Origin: Hyparrhenia diplandra
Lineage: Eukaryota > Streptophyta > Magnoliopsida > Poales > Poaceae
Reading direction: 5' to 3'
Length of the DNA: 64,000 nt
Assembly: GCA_015847255.1 (NCBI GenBank)
Contig: JADLZK010004642.1
Location: 1-64,000 of the forward strand
Below, in pieces: positions 34,534 through 46,349 of the stretch (position 1 is its first letter; every line of letters starts with the position of its first letter). The translations under genes were made by a program, and so were the position numbers. Below the pieces are notes generated by a model. It ran no database searches. It had not been told where the DNA came from and saw only the letters and a program-made list of their open reading frames with translations.

Positions 34534-37500
34534 TCAAAGAACTCTCAGCTGAGTTAGAAAGGCGGAACACAAGTCCAGAAAGAGGAGCTGTGGTCCACTG
34601 ACCCTTTGCAGGTCAAGAAGGTACTTCTCATCCCTCGTCTTGTAAAGCTGCAGTCAGTGGAAGTGTATTAGAATTGAGTACATTTTCCAACTAGAGTTTA
34701 TGCTAACAAAAAGGGAGCATCCAGTATGAAAGTACAAATTATGGAATATGTTAGTTTGAATCACACATGCTTGGAACTAAGGGATCGTGAATAATGTAGC
34801 AATTCAGAAAAATAAACAGGCATGCAAATGTAATCCTAACAAATTAAGTTTGCTGCATAAACATAGCACATAAAGTAACGGGCATATGTTAAAGAGTTAT
34901 GTACAGTGTCATTCATAGTCTGCACAGAAATTGTTCTAATCATGAGTATATTACAAAATATTTGTTTAAGAGTGCATGATTAAGATTCCAAATGATACCT
35001 GAATCTCAAACTTCACTATAGGGGTTGATTTCGCCATGAGATCATCAGTTTCAATTATAGCAGACTCTGCACTAAAGCCATCACTGCTATGCATCATACT
35101 CTCCAGGCAGCCAGGACTCCATCTGCATTTCATGTTGTAGTGTCCAATCTTCTTCCAGTACACATTCAGTTCTTGCAGAGCTTTAAGCACTTCACTTATT
35201 ATTTCTCGTGGGTGTGCTCGAGACTGTTAGACAATTACAGATAAATGAATCGGAATAATTCAGGAAAGACATCATAAGATGTACTTAACATGAAAATTAC
35301 CTGAAGACCAAGGGCCCATTTCCTTTCAGCTGCAAAATGCTGCCTCAAGCCAGACCCTGGGGATTCTGTAAACCCATGCTGCCGAAGTTCAGTTGCTGAA
35401 GTTGGTGTTTCAGCAATTACTTGAGAGAAAGATGAGTCCTAGAGATCACATAAAGCAAGACAGAAAATTAGCAAGAAATTTATAGCATCACAAGTACTGA
35501 ACAGATCACAATCAACATCTGTCAATACAAGAGAAAAGAAAAAAAACACTCACCATAGATTCTTGAAATTCAGATCCAAGATAACCACTGGTTGTACGAA
35601 GCCTATTGTCCAAGAGTAAATAATAGGCAACTGTTGCCTGCACAGCCAAACTGTGTCATGATGATACCAGAAAACTACCAAAGGAAACAGAGAGTAAAGC
35701 AAGATACCTCATTCTGCAATCTGTTTTGCACAGATTCAATTAGCTGATTCTTGTCAAAACCCATCTTAATAACATCATTAAGAGTTTCCTCGTCGAGCTA
35801 CAAAATTCAAAACAATGCCAAATCATTTGCTTTAGTAGAAAAGGCAGAATAAGGATTTTACAGAATAACTTCATCCACAAAAGCAGAGGATTCTAAAAGT
35901 TTGAAGGGAACAAATACATCAATAAAGATAGTTGAATATTGATTAATTTATTTTATGATTTCAAAAGTTGATGCACACACAATATCATTATACCTTTTTA
36001 ACTTGTTGAGCAGTATCTGGAGGCGGCACAGCCAAATAACGTGGAAGTCCAATCTTGAACCACACATGTTCACGGATTTCACGTATTGTAATCCTTTTCA
36101 TCGGATCAACAACCAGCATTCTGGGAATCAAGTCCCTCGCTGAAGGTGACAAATGACTAGGAAGGGTATATATTCCACCCTACAATTAGATATAGGAATT
36201 TACTGAGCATATTAAAATAAAATATAAAGGATCATTTTTTTTCAGGTAACTCACTGAGGCAATAGCTCACCTTTATTTTCTTGAAAAGGTTTGGAATATT
36301 CTCATCATCAAAAGGGAGAGTACCACAAAGAAGAGCATAAAGAATAACGCCACAACTCCAGACATCAACTTCAGGACCAGCATATAGTTTACCAGATATG
36401 ACCTAAGAAAATAAGGAAGAATTGTGTCATAGCAAGCTATAAGGGTAGATGCAACCATGAAGAATGCTAATTGTAAATCTTGTTAGATGTATACCTCAGG
36501 TGCTGCATAATTCGGACTACCACAACTCGTCTTAAGAAAGTGACCATCACGCATAACATTACTTAAGCCAAAATCGGCAATCTTAACATTGCATTTTGAA
36601 TCCAAAAGAAGATTCTCTGGCTTTAAATCACGGTGAACAACCATGTTCCTATGACAATATTCAACACCAGATATGATCTGCATAAAAAGTTTAGTAACAC
36701 AAAAATTATCAAATTAAGCTCAATGAACCAAATAAACATAAATATTCAATTTATTGATCACAGATATGACAGAAGCATGTCGGTTAACAGATTTTAAATA
36801 TGTATTAACTCACAAAAAAAAAAAAACTTATGCCAACTATACTGCAGTTCAAACCAGGGATTACAATGCATTGAGCAATCTTTGGAATGGACATAATAAT
36901 ATGCAAGAAAGCCACCTGCTGAAAAAAACGCCGGGCTTCTTCTTCATGTAGTCTTCCCTTCTCAACGATGTAATCAAATAACTCTCCAGATTTAACATAC
37001 TCCATAACAACATAAATATCAGCAGGAGTATCTATCACCTCATAAAGGCGTATGATATGAGGATGCATAAATAATCTCAGTATCTTGATTTCTCTCTTCA
37101 CTGCAGGTACGCAACAAGAGAGAATTAAGTTGTGTACTTCATCAGAGCAAAAAATTCCAAGACATAACAAGGAGCTTTGCTGCATGTCTATAATCCCTGT
37201 TATTCTATAGGGCGCGCGCTTAAGCTCAGGCGATGGCCCTCGCCTAGGGGGGTAGGCTTGTACAGGCTCTGCCCAGCTGTTGCTGATTAAAGGCGGCCTG
37301 ATCCACCATGGGAGGGACGCGTGGGGTGGCGCAAGCAATGATGGGAGCATGAACCACAAACCAATGTTCTGGCCCGAATGGCGGGGGAAGGAATCAGCAC
37401 AGGGGGCGAACGAGGGAGGGAAGGCATCCGGGGAGAGGATTTGGGAGGTGGGCTGTTGAATAGTTCCATTGCTTTGATGGGCTTCCTTTTAGAATAAAGT

Positions 37501-37901
37501 CCCACTAGTCCCTTCTCGCTTTTTCTTTTGTTTTAGAGGTATATATGATGTATATGGCGATTATATGTATGTAGATGGCACCGCCTAGCTTGATTAGGCT
37601 CCGCTTACCTCCCGACTAGGCTCTAGGCCACGCCTTAGCGCCTAGCCGAACAGATTAATCTATACATCAAACGCCAAGCTTAAGAACCACAAACCAATGT
37701 TCTGTACAGAAGGAATCAGCACTGACCTTTCTCTTCCATTTCCATGCTTCTGATCTTCCTGCGATTGAGGATCTTGATTGCCACCTTATGGCCAGTCAAT
37801 ATATGCTCCGCAATCTTCACTTTACCAAACGATCCAATTCCCAGGGTTTTGCCAATTCGGTAACCGCTCAAAGGGTTGGCATCTCTTCCAGCACCCTCCA
37901 T
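34534..37901 (-). CDS. SNRK1A: SnRK1 alpha catalytic subunit (SNF1/AMPK-type kinase)
   Basis: Ten exons (37727-37901, 36916-37100, 36495-36677, 36271-36402, 35994-36179, 35708-35797, 35554-35637, 35301-35438, 34999-35223, 34534-34647) join in phase to 503 residues, normal for the family. The kinase domain (about 18-270) has the P-loop LGIGSFGKVK, VAIK, VVHRDLKPEN, KIADFGLSN, activation loop FLKTSCGSPNYAAPE and DVWSCGVIL. A UBA-like segment follows (DVIKMGFDKNQLIES), then a linker and the C-terminal KA1/regulatory domain ending FLDLCSAFLTQLRVL. SnRK1 phosphorylates metabolic enzymes and transcription factors under energy deprivation, in complex with beta and beta-gamma subunits. The 5' UTR has its own intron. 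The rice OSK1 gene is the likely orthologue, judged from its neighbour HSFA4. Intron 1 carries a repeat insertion. No disabling change is seen. Confidence 0.93.
37140..37715. repeat. Repeat insertion in SnRK1 intron 1
   Basis: Relative to the paralogue this intron is about 550 bp longer. The phrases gaaccacaaaccaatgttct and gaaggaatcagcac each occur twice (about 37350 and 37395, then 37684 and 37710), so part of the intron is duplicated. The insert is bordered by GC-rich 'cgcctag/ctaggc' palindromic runs (37210-37260 and 37580-37655), typical of a degenerate grass transposon end. Confidence 0.45.
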
Positions 37902-39120
37902 CGTGTACCTGAATCACAACCAAAGCACGTCATACTACTTTGAGGGCAAAGGGGAAAAAAAAGAGCTAAAACCATGACCAGTCGTGAGCATGAAAATCAT
38001 CTATGCACTGATACCATTCGAAGGTTGGACCTAGACAATCGAAACACCTAATACCGATTCAGGCTCAGCAAAGACAGCCCACCTTAAGTTTTTTTCCCCG
38101 CAACTGTAAAACCAAATTTCATTAGCAGCAACAAAATCACAAGGTTCTAAACACAAGCAAACTAACACTAAACCCGGCCACCATGTTCCTGATCACAGAG
38201 GGATCAGCCAACATCTGGCCAAAACAGCACGCCTCAATTTACTCTTACTCCGCGGAGAGGCAGCGGAGGCGAACCAGAATCCCGTTGCCAAATCCTCAAG
38301 CTATCTTTCAGAAACTATATCCGCACCCGATTGGCCTTGGGCTGTAGAAAACGAAGCTGAAGCGCCCCCAACCCCCAAATCCTCAACCCCTGCACAGGCA
38401 CGCCGCACACCCGAACCTCTAGCGGCTAGCGCGCCATCCCACGACGGGAGGCAACGGATCTGCCGGAGCTAGCTGGGGCCACGAAATCCGCCTCCGCTAG
38501 ACACGGGGCACGAGTCGCAGAGCCCAGCTTCTTCACGGCTCAAACTCCCCAGCCAGACGCGCATCCCAATTGGCAGGCTCCGAGGACAACGAGACAGGCA
38601 GGCAGAGGAGGGGCAGAGAAGCGAGGCGATGGGGACGGACAAGCGTACCTCGCTGCCGGGGAGACGCGGCGAGCTGGGACCCGCCCGCCGGAGCAGGCGG
38701 CGGCGGCGGCGGAGGCCCGGTTCGCGGCGGTCGCGACGCCGTGGAAGCTCCGCTTGGGAGAGGAGGGAGGGAGAGGCGGAATGCGCCTGTGACTCACGAG
38801 TGACGCGAGAGAGAGAAAGGTAGGGGGAAAGAAAAGCGAGGCGGGCTCACATGGGACCTACCGCGGGCGCGGTGGGCCACGAGGGAGGGCGTCGTGTGAT
38901 CAACTGATCGTATCCGCTCGCGGCTCGCGGAGATTCGTGCGGGCGCGGGCTTGGTGGTGGGGCCTGTGGGACCGGGCGAGCGATCCGACACGTCGACGGC
39001 GGGCCCCTGACGGACGGGACGCCGGGGAGGAGGACGGTTTGGCGTTTTCGGCGTTTCGGTGGGCGCGTGGGATTGGCCGTGCCCGCGGCAATAATTTGGC
39101 AGGTGGATCTCTCGCGGTGT
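37902..39120 (-). promoter_or_regulatory. 5' UTR intron, leader exon and promoter of SnRK1 alpha
   Basis: On the minus strand a GC-rich leader ends at GGCAGCGAG|GTACGC (about 38647). The intron ends at GTGATTCAG, 11 nt before the ATG at 37901. CT/GC-rich sequence up to 38820 probably holds the transcription start. Conserved blocks are shared with the upstream flank of the pseudokinase copy. Confidence 0.5.
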
Positions 39121-39477
39121 CGTGTAGTAGTATGCCTACTCAGACCGGGCTCTCCTTCACCTGATGATGCATCAGCCATCAGCATCACTTGTGGCTCGCG
39201 ATTTCGCGTCACAACGACACGATGCTCTAGCTCTACTCCGGCTGGTGGTTGGTAGTACAGTATGGTATGGACAAACAACGGGGGATGGAGCCATGGAGGA
39301 GCATGTGTTGTGTAGGATGATTGGATGAATGAACATTAATATTAGGATCATCTGGTTTAGCATTAATAAGGGGATGTTTGGTTAGACAAGTCCCGGGACT
39401 TTTTAGTCTCAAGGACTATTAAAAAAAGTCCCTCCAAGAGAGCTTTTTGGGGTAATGAAGAAAAAAAGTCCTAATAG

Positions 39478-39861
39478 TGCGTCAAGAACTTTGAAGAGTA
39501 CAAGGCGGCGGCGTTGGTGGCTAAACTCGACGAAGTTTCCTAAGCAATAAGAAGATCATCTCCTGGAGTATGAGCGATTAGCCGAAGTTGGGCTGGTATT
39601 CGCCGTGTGTGTGGGCCTTTGAGCCTTGTAATGGGCCGTAGTCGGCTTTTGCGTGGAGTATTTGGCCGGGGAGGCCGGTGTGGAGACAGAGTCATGTATT
39701 GATTGAATTATTTCCCTCTCTAAGAAACGGTTACGCCCCGTTCCCCGCCCCCTACCTTGTTTCTCAGTTCTTCCCCAATTCTCCGCTCTTCTAACCCTAG
39801 GTTCCTCAAATTACCCCGATCATCTTCCGAATTGTTGGTGATCTCGTGGCAGATCCTAACA
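39478..39861 (+). repeat. 5' LTR of the Ty3/gypsy element
   Basis: Starts TGCGTCAAGAAC, ends GATCCTAACA, and aligns end to end with 44944-45309. It is immediately followed by the primer-binding site. Confidence 0.8.
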
Positions 39862-39863
39862 GA

Positions 39864-39876
39864 TTGGTATCAAGCT
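39864..39876 (+). other. Primer-binding site (initiator Met-tRNA type)
   Basis: The sequence ttggtatcaagct, two bases after the LTR, matches the TGGTATCAGAGC consensus complementary to the 3' end of initiator tRNA-Met, used by most plant gypsy elements. Confidence 0.7.
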
Positions 39877-40105
39877 CCCGCGGATTCACGCGGGCCGAAA
39901 TCGCCGAGATCGATTGGGGACACAAGGCTCGTGTGCGTTTAACCGGATTCGCAGCTCATTTTTCGCCGAGTTTGGTTGCCATAAATCCATCCATCGTTCC
40001 AATCCGAGCGCATCGGTCAGGCCGCAATCGGGCCGCGGGATTCCATCCGCATCCGGTTGATTGAGCGTCCGGCCCGGGAAGAAGCGCACGAAGGCGCAAG
40101 CGTAG

Positions 40106-41470
40106 ATGGCGGCGACGCTTGAGGATCTCTCCACCAAGTTCGACAAGCTCCTCGCGCACGCCGAAGTTCACCGACGCCGGCGGTGGCGGGGTTGGAGCGA
40201 GATGGTGAAGCAAACGCCGACGAGGTTCATACCATCGGGACCAAGCGGGCCGATGCCGATACATTGCTTGAGGATTTGCGGCGGCGAAGGCGAAAGAGCA
40301 GCGGAGACTACAGCCAAGAACTTAAATCGTGTCGACTACCTCTCACGCGGCGGATCGACTCCCCACCCCTCGTCGGTAGGGCCATGTCAAAGACTGGCGT
40401 TGCCGATGGATTACCCTTCGCGTCGGCGTTGGTGGCGGCCTTCGGCCGTCATCAAAGGCGGGGGGCTCCCTGCGCTAGATGGTGGGTTCCGTCCCGTCGC
40501 CACCACGGTCGGACAGCCGTCATCGGCGGCTCGACCTCAACACCGCATCCGGCGGCCGCCGGACTCTCCGACAAGCGACACCTACGGCCAGATGAGTTAC
40601 GGGCATGGCCAGTCTTAGTGGCCCGGGGCTTCACCGACAAGTGGGTGCGTGCCTCGATTCATACTCAGATCCGCTTGCTCGCCCGCCTCCCTTCCCAAAA
40701 AAACTCGATTTCCCTAAGTTTGATGGGTCCGCACCCCGCTTTATGACGTGATGATTGGCTTGAACTATTTCGAGGTCTATGCGGTTCATCCATCATTGAG
40801 GACGCGGGTTTGCAAACACTCAATTTCATTGGCATGGCGAAGACATGGTTGCATACCAAGGAGAGGGCTGGCCGGATTACGGACGGGAGGTGCCTTCAGG
40901 CGCATTGATGATGCGGCTCGACAAGGATCGAGTATCCTCTTGTATTGAAGCAGTTTGAAGCTATTGTGCAGAAGGAGTCAGCCAATCACTATGTGATTGC
41001 CTTTGAGGAGGGGGCTCATAGTTTGTCTGCTCTATAACTCGAGCTATGATGAGACATATTTCGTTACCGTGATTTGTGGTCGGGCCTCAAGGAGGAGATC
41101 GGGCAAGCAATCGTGTTGCACTGTGCCCGTGGGACGTGGATACTGACTAGTGCTTTGGCATTGCTCGTGAAGCTGAATCGCCAAGTTAAAGACCAAACAT
41201 CAAGTACAAAGAAGCGTTCGGATCTCGCCAGCCGAGTGGGGCAAGACAAATTGATGATGACAGACAATACTAAGAACAAGTTCCAGCAGAAAGGGGGTGA
41301 GGTTGATGACAAGGTGGCAGCCTTGAGAGCTTTTCGTCGTCAAAACAATTTGTGTTTCAAGTGTGGTAGCAAGTGGAGCAAAGACCACAAATGCCCTGCT
41401 CAAGTCCCATTGCACATCATTGAGGAACTGGTTGATGCTTTGGAAGATTGTAACAATGACCAAGAAGAAC
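40106..41470 (+). pseudogene. gag region, frame-disrupted
   Basis: It opens with MAATLEDLSTKFDKLLAHAE in one frame and then shifts repeatedly. The nucleocapsid knuckle (CFKCGSKWSKDHKC, about 41359-41400) is intact and lies in the long frame that runs on into pol. Stops and frame changes interrupt the capsid part. Confidence 0.65.
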
Positions 41471-44400
41471 CTGAGGAGGATGTTGATGCTCAGGAGGAGT
41501 CTGTGATGGTCATCGGTCAGAGGTCTTCCATTCCTCAAGTTAAGAGAAAGACCATGCGTTTACTGGCTAAGATTGGTAAGAGAGAGGTGCTGATTTTGGT
41601 GGATTCAGGGAGTGTTGCTTCCTTTATCAGCACAGCATTAGCTTCACAACTGCCCAACCAATTGTCCAATAGAGCTGCTGTTCAGTTCACTGCTGCTAAT
41701 GGAGCTGTGATGGATTGCAGTCAGGGAATTCCAGATCTGAAATGGTTCTGTCAGGGACATACTTTTGTATCTGATGTGGGGGTGTTACCATTGAAATGTT
41801 TTGATATGATCCTTGGGCAAGAATGGCTGGAGACAATTAGTCCCATGTGGGTTCACTGGGGCAAGAAGGTCATGAAATTCACATATCAGGGGACCAGGAT
41901 TGCTTTGAAGGGTATTGGTCATGAGAAGGAAGGGTGTAAACCAATTTCAGCAAAAAACTACAGTGGTTTGCTCGGAAGGGATGCTATCACACATTGTGTG
42001 CTGGTTAACAGGTCCCCGATTCAGCAGCTTCGATTCAAGCCGAGGATGACAAGGTCTTGTAGTCGCCTCGCAAGAAGCACCGCATTCGAGGAAGTAACTC
42101 AATTATTGGCTGAATTTGAGGATGTATTCCAAACCCCTACAGAGTTACCTCCAGTAAGATCCTTTGATCATAAGATTCAGCTGATTCCAGGAGCAACACC
42201 TGTTAACATAAGACCATATAGATACTCTCCCCAACAAAAGAGTGAGATAGAAAAGCAGGTGAAAGAAATGTTGAGTAGTGGCATCATTCAGACCAGTTCT
42301 AGCCCATATGCTTCCCCAGTTCTGTTGGTCAAGAAAAAAGACTCAACCTGGAGATTTTGTATTGACTATAGACAACTCAATGCACAAACTGTCAAGAACA
42401 AACATCCCATGCCTGTGGTGGAAGAGTTGTTGGATGAATTGTATGGGGCAGCTTGGTTCACAAAGTTGGATTTTAGAGCTGGGTATCATCAAATTCGATT
42501 GGATTCAGCTGATACTTATAAAACAGCATTCAAAACTCATGAAAGGTTGTATGAGTTTTAGGTTATGCCTTTTGGTTTAACAAATGCCCCAGCCACCTTT
42601 CAGTCCATTATGAATAGGATATTCTTTGAGTTATTGAGGCAAGGAGTTCTGATCTTTATGGATGACATCCTCATTTACTCACCTACTTTACAATCTCATC
42701 TGGTTCTATTGAGGCAAGTATTGGAGATATTGAGGCAACACAAATTCTTTGTCAAACCTGTCTAAATGCTCTTTTGCTCAGCCAGAGGTGGAATATTTGG
42801 GGCATGTTATCTCTGCCCAAGGAGTGTCCCTGAAGAGCCTAAAATCATCTTTAGGTCAAGAATTGGCCTCAGCCAAAGAATTTGAAGCAGTTAAGGGGAT
42901 TTTTGGGCCTCACTAGTTATTATCGAAGATTTGTTCAAAATTATGGAGTCATCAGTAGACCTTTAACTCAATTGTTGAAGAAGGGTACACCCTTTGTGTG
43001 GACAGATCATACTGAAACCGCATTTGTGTTTTGAAGACAAAGCATTGATGTCGCAAGACTGCCTTGGCCTTACCGATTACTCCCAACCATTTGTCATAGA
43101 AACCGATGCCGCTGGCGGTGGGTTTGGAGTCGTATTGATGCAAAGGGGGACATCCTATAGCTTATTTGAGTAAAACTGTTTGTCTCAAGAACCAAGCTAG
43201 ATCCACTTATGAGAAAGAGTGTATGGCAATCTTATTGGCTATTGATAAGTGGAAATCTTATTTGCAAGGTCAGGAGTTCATTATTAGGACCGATCATCGA
43301 AGTTTATCATTTCTCACCGGAGCGAGAGTCACCAGTAAATTGCAGGATGAAAGCTATTCTCAAGCTCATGGATATGCAAAGTACAAGGTGATATATAAAA
43401 AGGATGCCATAATCAAGCTGCCAGATGCATCGGCCCGTAATCCAACATGCCCCGGACATGGTAAATGCTATTTCCAATCGAAAGCCGATTGGTCTGGACA
43501 GGATCAAGAATGGCTATACCGATAGTGCAACGGCCCACCGAAAAATACTACGTAAGAATCCTCGAAGGTCAAGATAACTCGGATTCGGTGTGATTGATGG
43601 GATTATCGGGCTAAATGGTAAGATCCGGTTGGGGGACAATGAGTTGGCCCAAGACCATATTTTGCAAGTCGTGCATAACGGTGGTGTGGGTGGACATTGC
43701 CGTTATTTACCTACATACCACGTAATTAAACAGCTTGTTCACTTGGCCTAACATGAAGCGGTGATCAAGAAATTCATTAAGGAATGTGCTATTTGTCAAC
43801 AGGCCAAGGTAGACCACACCAAGCTCCTGTGTCTGCTTCAACCCTTGCCTATTCGGATCGGGCATGGAAGGTTTTGTGCTTGGACTTCATTGTGGGCTTG
43901 CCCAAATCTCAAAGGTTTGACACTATTCCGTGGTCATTGATAAATTCACTAAGTATGGGCATTTTATTCCCTTAAGCCATCCATATACTGCTTTGCAAGT
44001 GGCTCAAACCTTCATGGATAATGTGTACAAATTACATGGTATGCCTGAGAGCATTGTTTCTGATAGAGATCCTATTTTCACAAGTCTGGTTTGGGATGAA
44101 TTATTCAAGTTGTGCGATACTAAACTATTGATGAGTTCATCACATCACCACAAACCGATGGTCGACCGAGCGGTTGAATCAATGCCTGGAAACATTCTTA
44201 AGATGCAGTGTTAATGCTTGTCCAAGACAGTGGAGTAAGTGGTTGACTATGGCTGAGCATTGGTATAATACTTGTTATCACTCGCGACCGGTATGACTCC
44301 ATTTCAAGCATTGTATGGGTATACACCGAGAACATTTGGCATCCCCAACCCTTTCCGGATGCATTGTCGGTCTGGAACAGTGGTTGCTGGAAAGGAATTT

Positions 44401-44797
44401 GCTGAATGATGTGCTGAATCATCACTTACACCGGGCTCAACAGAGGATGAAATTTCAAGCTGACAAACTCAGAACTGAGAGGCAGTTTACAGTGGGAGAC
44501 ATGGTCTATTTGAAGCTTCAACCTTACATTCAATCCTTTGTGGCTCCTCGAGGTAATAACAAATTACTCTTCAAGTACTATGGCCCATTCAGGGTGTTAG
44601 AGAAAGTGGGCACAGTAGCTTACAGGTTGGAACTTCCTCCTACTGCAAAGATTCATCCTGTCATACATGTGTCTCAACTCAAGCTGCACATTCCCAAATC
44701 AGTAGTGATTGAGACAGACTTGAGTGATCTGCCAGTTGCTGATGGGACTATTCAAGCAGTTCAACCTCTATATGTCTTGCAACAGCGATGTATTTAG
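41074..44797 (+). pseudogene. pol region (protease, RT, RNase H, integrase), disrupted
   Basis: A long frame (41074-42561) holds the protease active site (LVDSGSVASFIS, about 41597) and the first RT blocks, then meets a TAG at 42559 just before the conserved VMPFGLTNAPATF block. The next frame contains the catalytic motif as FMDDILIYS (about 42656). RNase H (about 43080-43440), the integrase HHCC finger (about 43670-43800), the integrase core (43860-44210) and the C-terminal integrase region with GDMVYLKLQPY (about 44500) follow in several frames. A chromodomain-like tail (VLVQWDNLP) lies near 44823. These breaks make it incapable of encoding a working polyprotein. Confidence 0.8.
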
Positions 44798-44929
44798 AAA
44801 GGAGCTTCTGCTATTGATCAGGTGTTGGTTCAGTGGGACAATCTGCCGTCTTCGTTAACCACCTGGGAAGAAGTGCAAGATGTTACTCGAAGCTATCCCT
44901 CGAGCCCAGCTTGGGGTCAAGCTGGGATT

Positions 44930-44943
44930 CAAGGGGGGAACAG
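44930..44943 (+). other. Polypurine tract
   Basis: The purine-rich run caaggggggaacag lies directly upstream of the 3' LTR start and is the expected plus-strand primer. Confidence 0.65.
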
Positions 44944-45309
44944 TGTCAGGAACCTGAAGAGTACAGGCGGCGGCGTCAGTGGCTAAACTCTCGACGAGTT
45001 TCCGGCAATAAGAAGATCATAGTATGAGCGATTAGCCGAGTTGGGCTGGTATTCGTCGTGTGTGGGCCTTTGAGCCTTGTAATGGGCCGTAGTCGGCTTT
45101 GCGTGGAGTATTTGGCCAGGAGGCCGGTGTGGAGACAGAGTCATGTATTGATTGAATCATTTCCCTCTCTAAGAAACGGTTACGTCCCGTTCCCCGTCCC
45201 CTGCTGTTTCTCCAGTTCTTCCCCAATTCTCTGCACTTCTAACCATAGATTCCTCAAATTACCCTGATCATCTCTGGAATTGTTGGTGATCTCGTGGCGG
45301 ATCCTAACA
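44944..45309 (+). repeat. 3' LTR of the Ty3/gypsy element
   Basis: Starts TGTCAGGAACC, ends GATCCTAACA, and matches the 5' LTR throughout with scattered indels. Confidence 0.8.
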
Positions 45310-45385
45310 TGGTCCCTCCCTGTTTGGTTAGGGGACTTTTTTAGTCCCGGAGACTAAAAAGTCACTCAAACCAAACAGCCCCTAA

Positions 45386-46349
45386 GTCATAGGTATCCAT
45401 GTTTATACCTGATTCAAATATGGAATGGTAAATGGACGTATTTGAATTCGTTTTTTATGAAAGTTTTCTATCCGATTCTTAGGTCTGTATCCGAAACAAT
45501 GTGAAATTTCTAGTATTGTTTGTATCCATAAAGAGCAATAGGCGTTTATAGAGCCGAGTGTTCGGGTTGATGTGACTGTTGCGTCTGTAGTGCGTAATTC
45601 AGCAAAAGATAAAGTATTTCTCATTCCAAATTATAAGTCATGTTGATTTTTTCTATTCATTCATTGTGTTAAGGTATTTAGACATCCCTATTATTATATA
45701 TATATCTAGATCTAGATACATAATAACAAGAGTGTACCAAAAAAAAAGTCAAATCAATTTATAATTTGAAACTGATATAGTAACCATATTAAATTTATTC
45801 TTATGGCTAATTAATAATATAAAATAATTGCTTTAATATAACTTTTTTTTTTTTGAAAGTAAAATTGCTTTAATATAACTAGTTTAATCTCTTTAAAAGT
45901 TATCTCTAGGCTAATATGGCTAGTTTTAGCCATTATGTTTGCCCGATTCTGATGGCTCGCTTTGCCATTATCAATTTCAGACAGAGGGAATCTCTCATGA
46001 TCTCATCCCAAGTGCCTGGAACAGCTGAACAATGAGCACAACACACTTTCTGTTTCGGTCTGGGGCTCCTACAGTCCAGCGTGCTCTTGGCCTCTAGGTC
46101 AGTCCTTGACCTGCTTCAAGCTATGACCATTCCATCGATTCAGACTCTATATTAGGACGCATTGTGTTATAAAAACCATGCTTTACAGAACCAGATACCA
46201 GAACTATCATTTTTCAAGTAGAAATCTGATGCCGGCCTACTTGAACTCTGTCCATAAGAAAACAACATTTGGCATGCCTTGGGCAGTCAAAGTTGCACAC
46301 TCGCACTCATGTACAAGTAAAAAAACAAAGGAAGCTTGGAACTTGACGT
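45386..46349. other. Spacer with a MITE-like remnant
   Basis: Around 45625-45780 the pair 'attccaaattataagtca ... tcaatttataatttgaaa' has the look of a small AT-rich foldback MITE. A 33-bp copy of the end of the last WDR55 coding exon lies at 46221-46253. I see no gene. Confidence 0.35.

Larger units (their letters stand above)
39478..45309 (+). mobile_element. Ty3/gypsy LTR retrotransposon (chromovirus-type), decayed
   Basis: The order is LTR, PBS, gag, protease, RT, RNase H, integrase, chromodomain-like end, PPT, LTR, the Ty3/gypsy order. The two LTRs (384 and 366 bp) differ by many substitutions and small indels, so the insertion is not recent. Flanking pentamers (aatag, tggtc) do not match. 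Numerous frameshifts and a stop within the reverse transcriptase make it non-autonomous. Confidence 0.85.
39370..45382. mobile_element. Tourist-like MITE split by the Ty3/gypsy element
   Basis: The outer ends are GGGGATGTTTGGTT and (right) AACCAAACAGCCCC-type, flanked by TAA on both sides (39367-39369 and 45383-45385), as expected for PIF/Harbinger-derived Tourist elements. Only about 180 bp belong to the MITE; the rest is the retrotransposon inserted into it. Confidence 0.6.
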
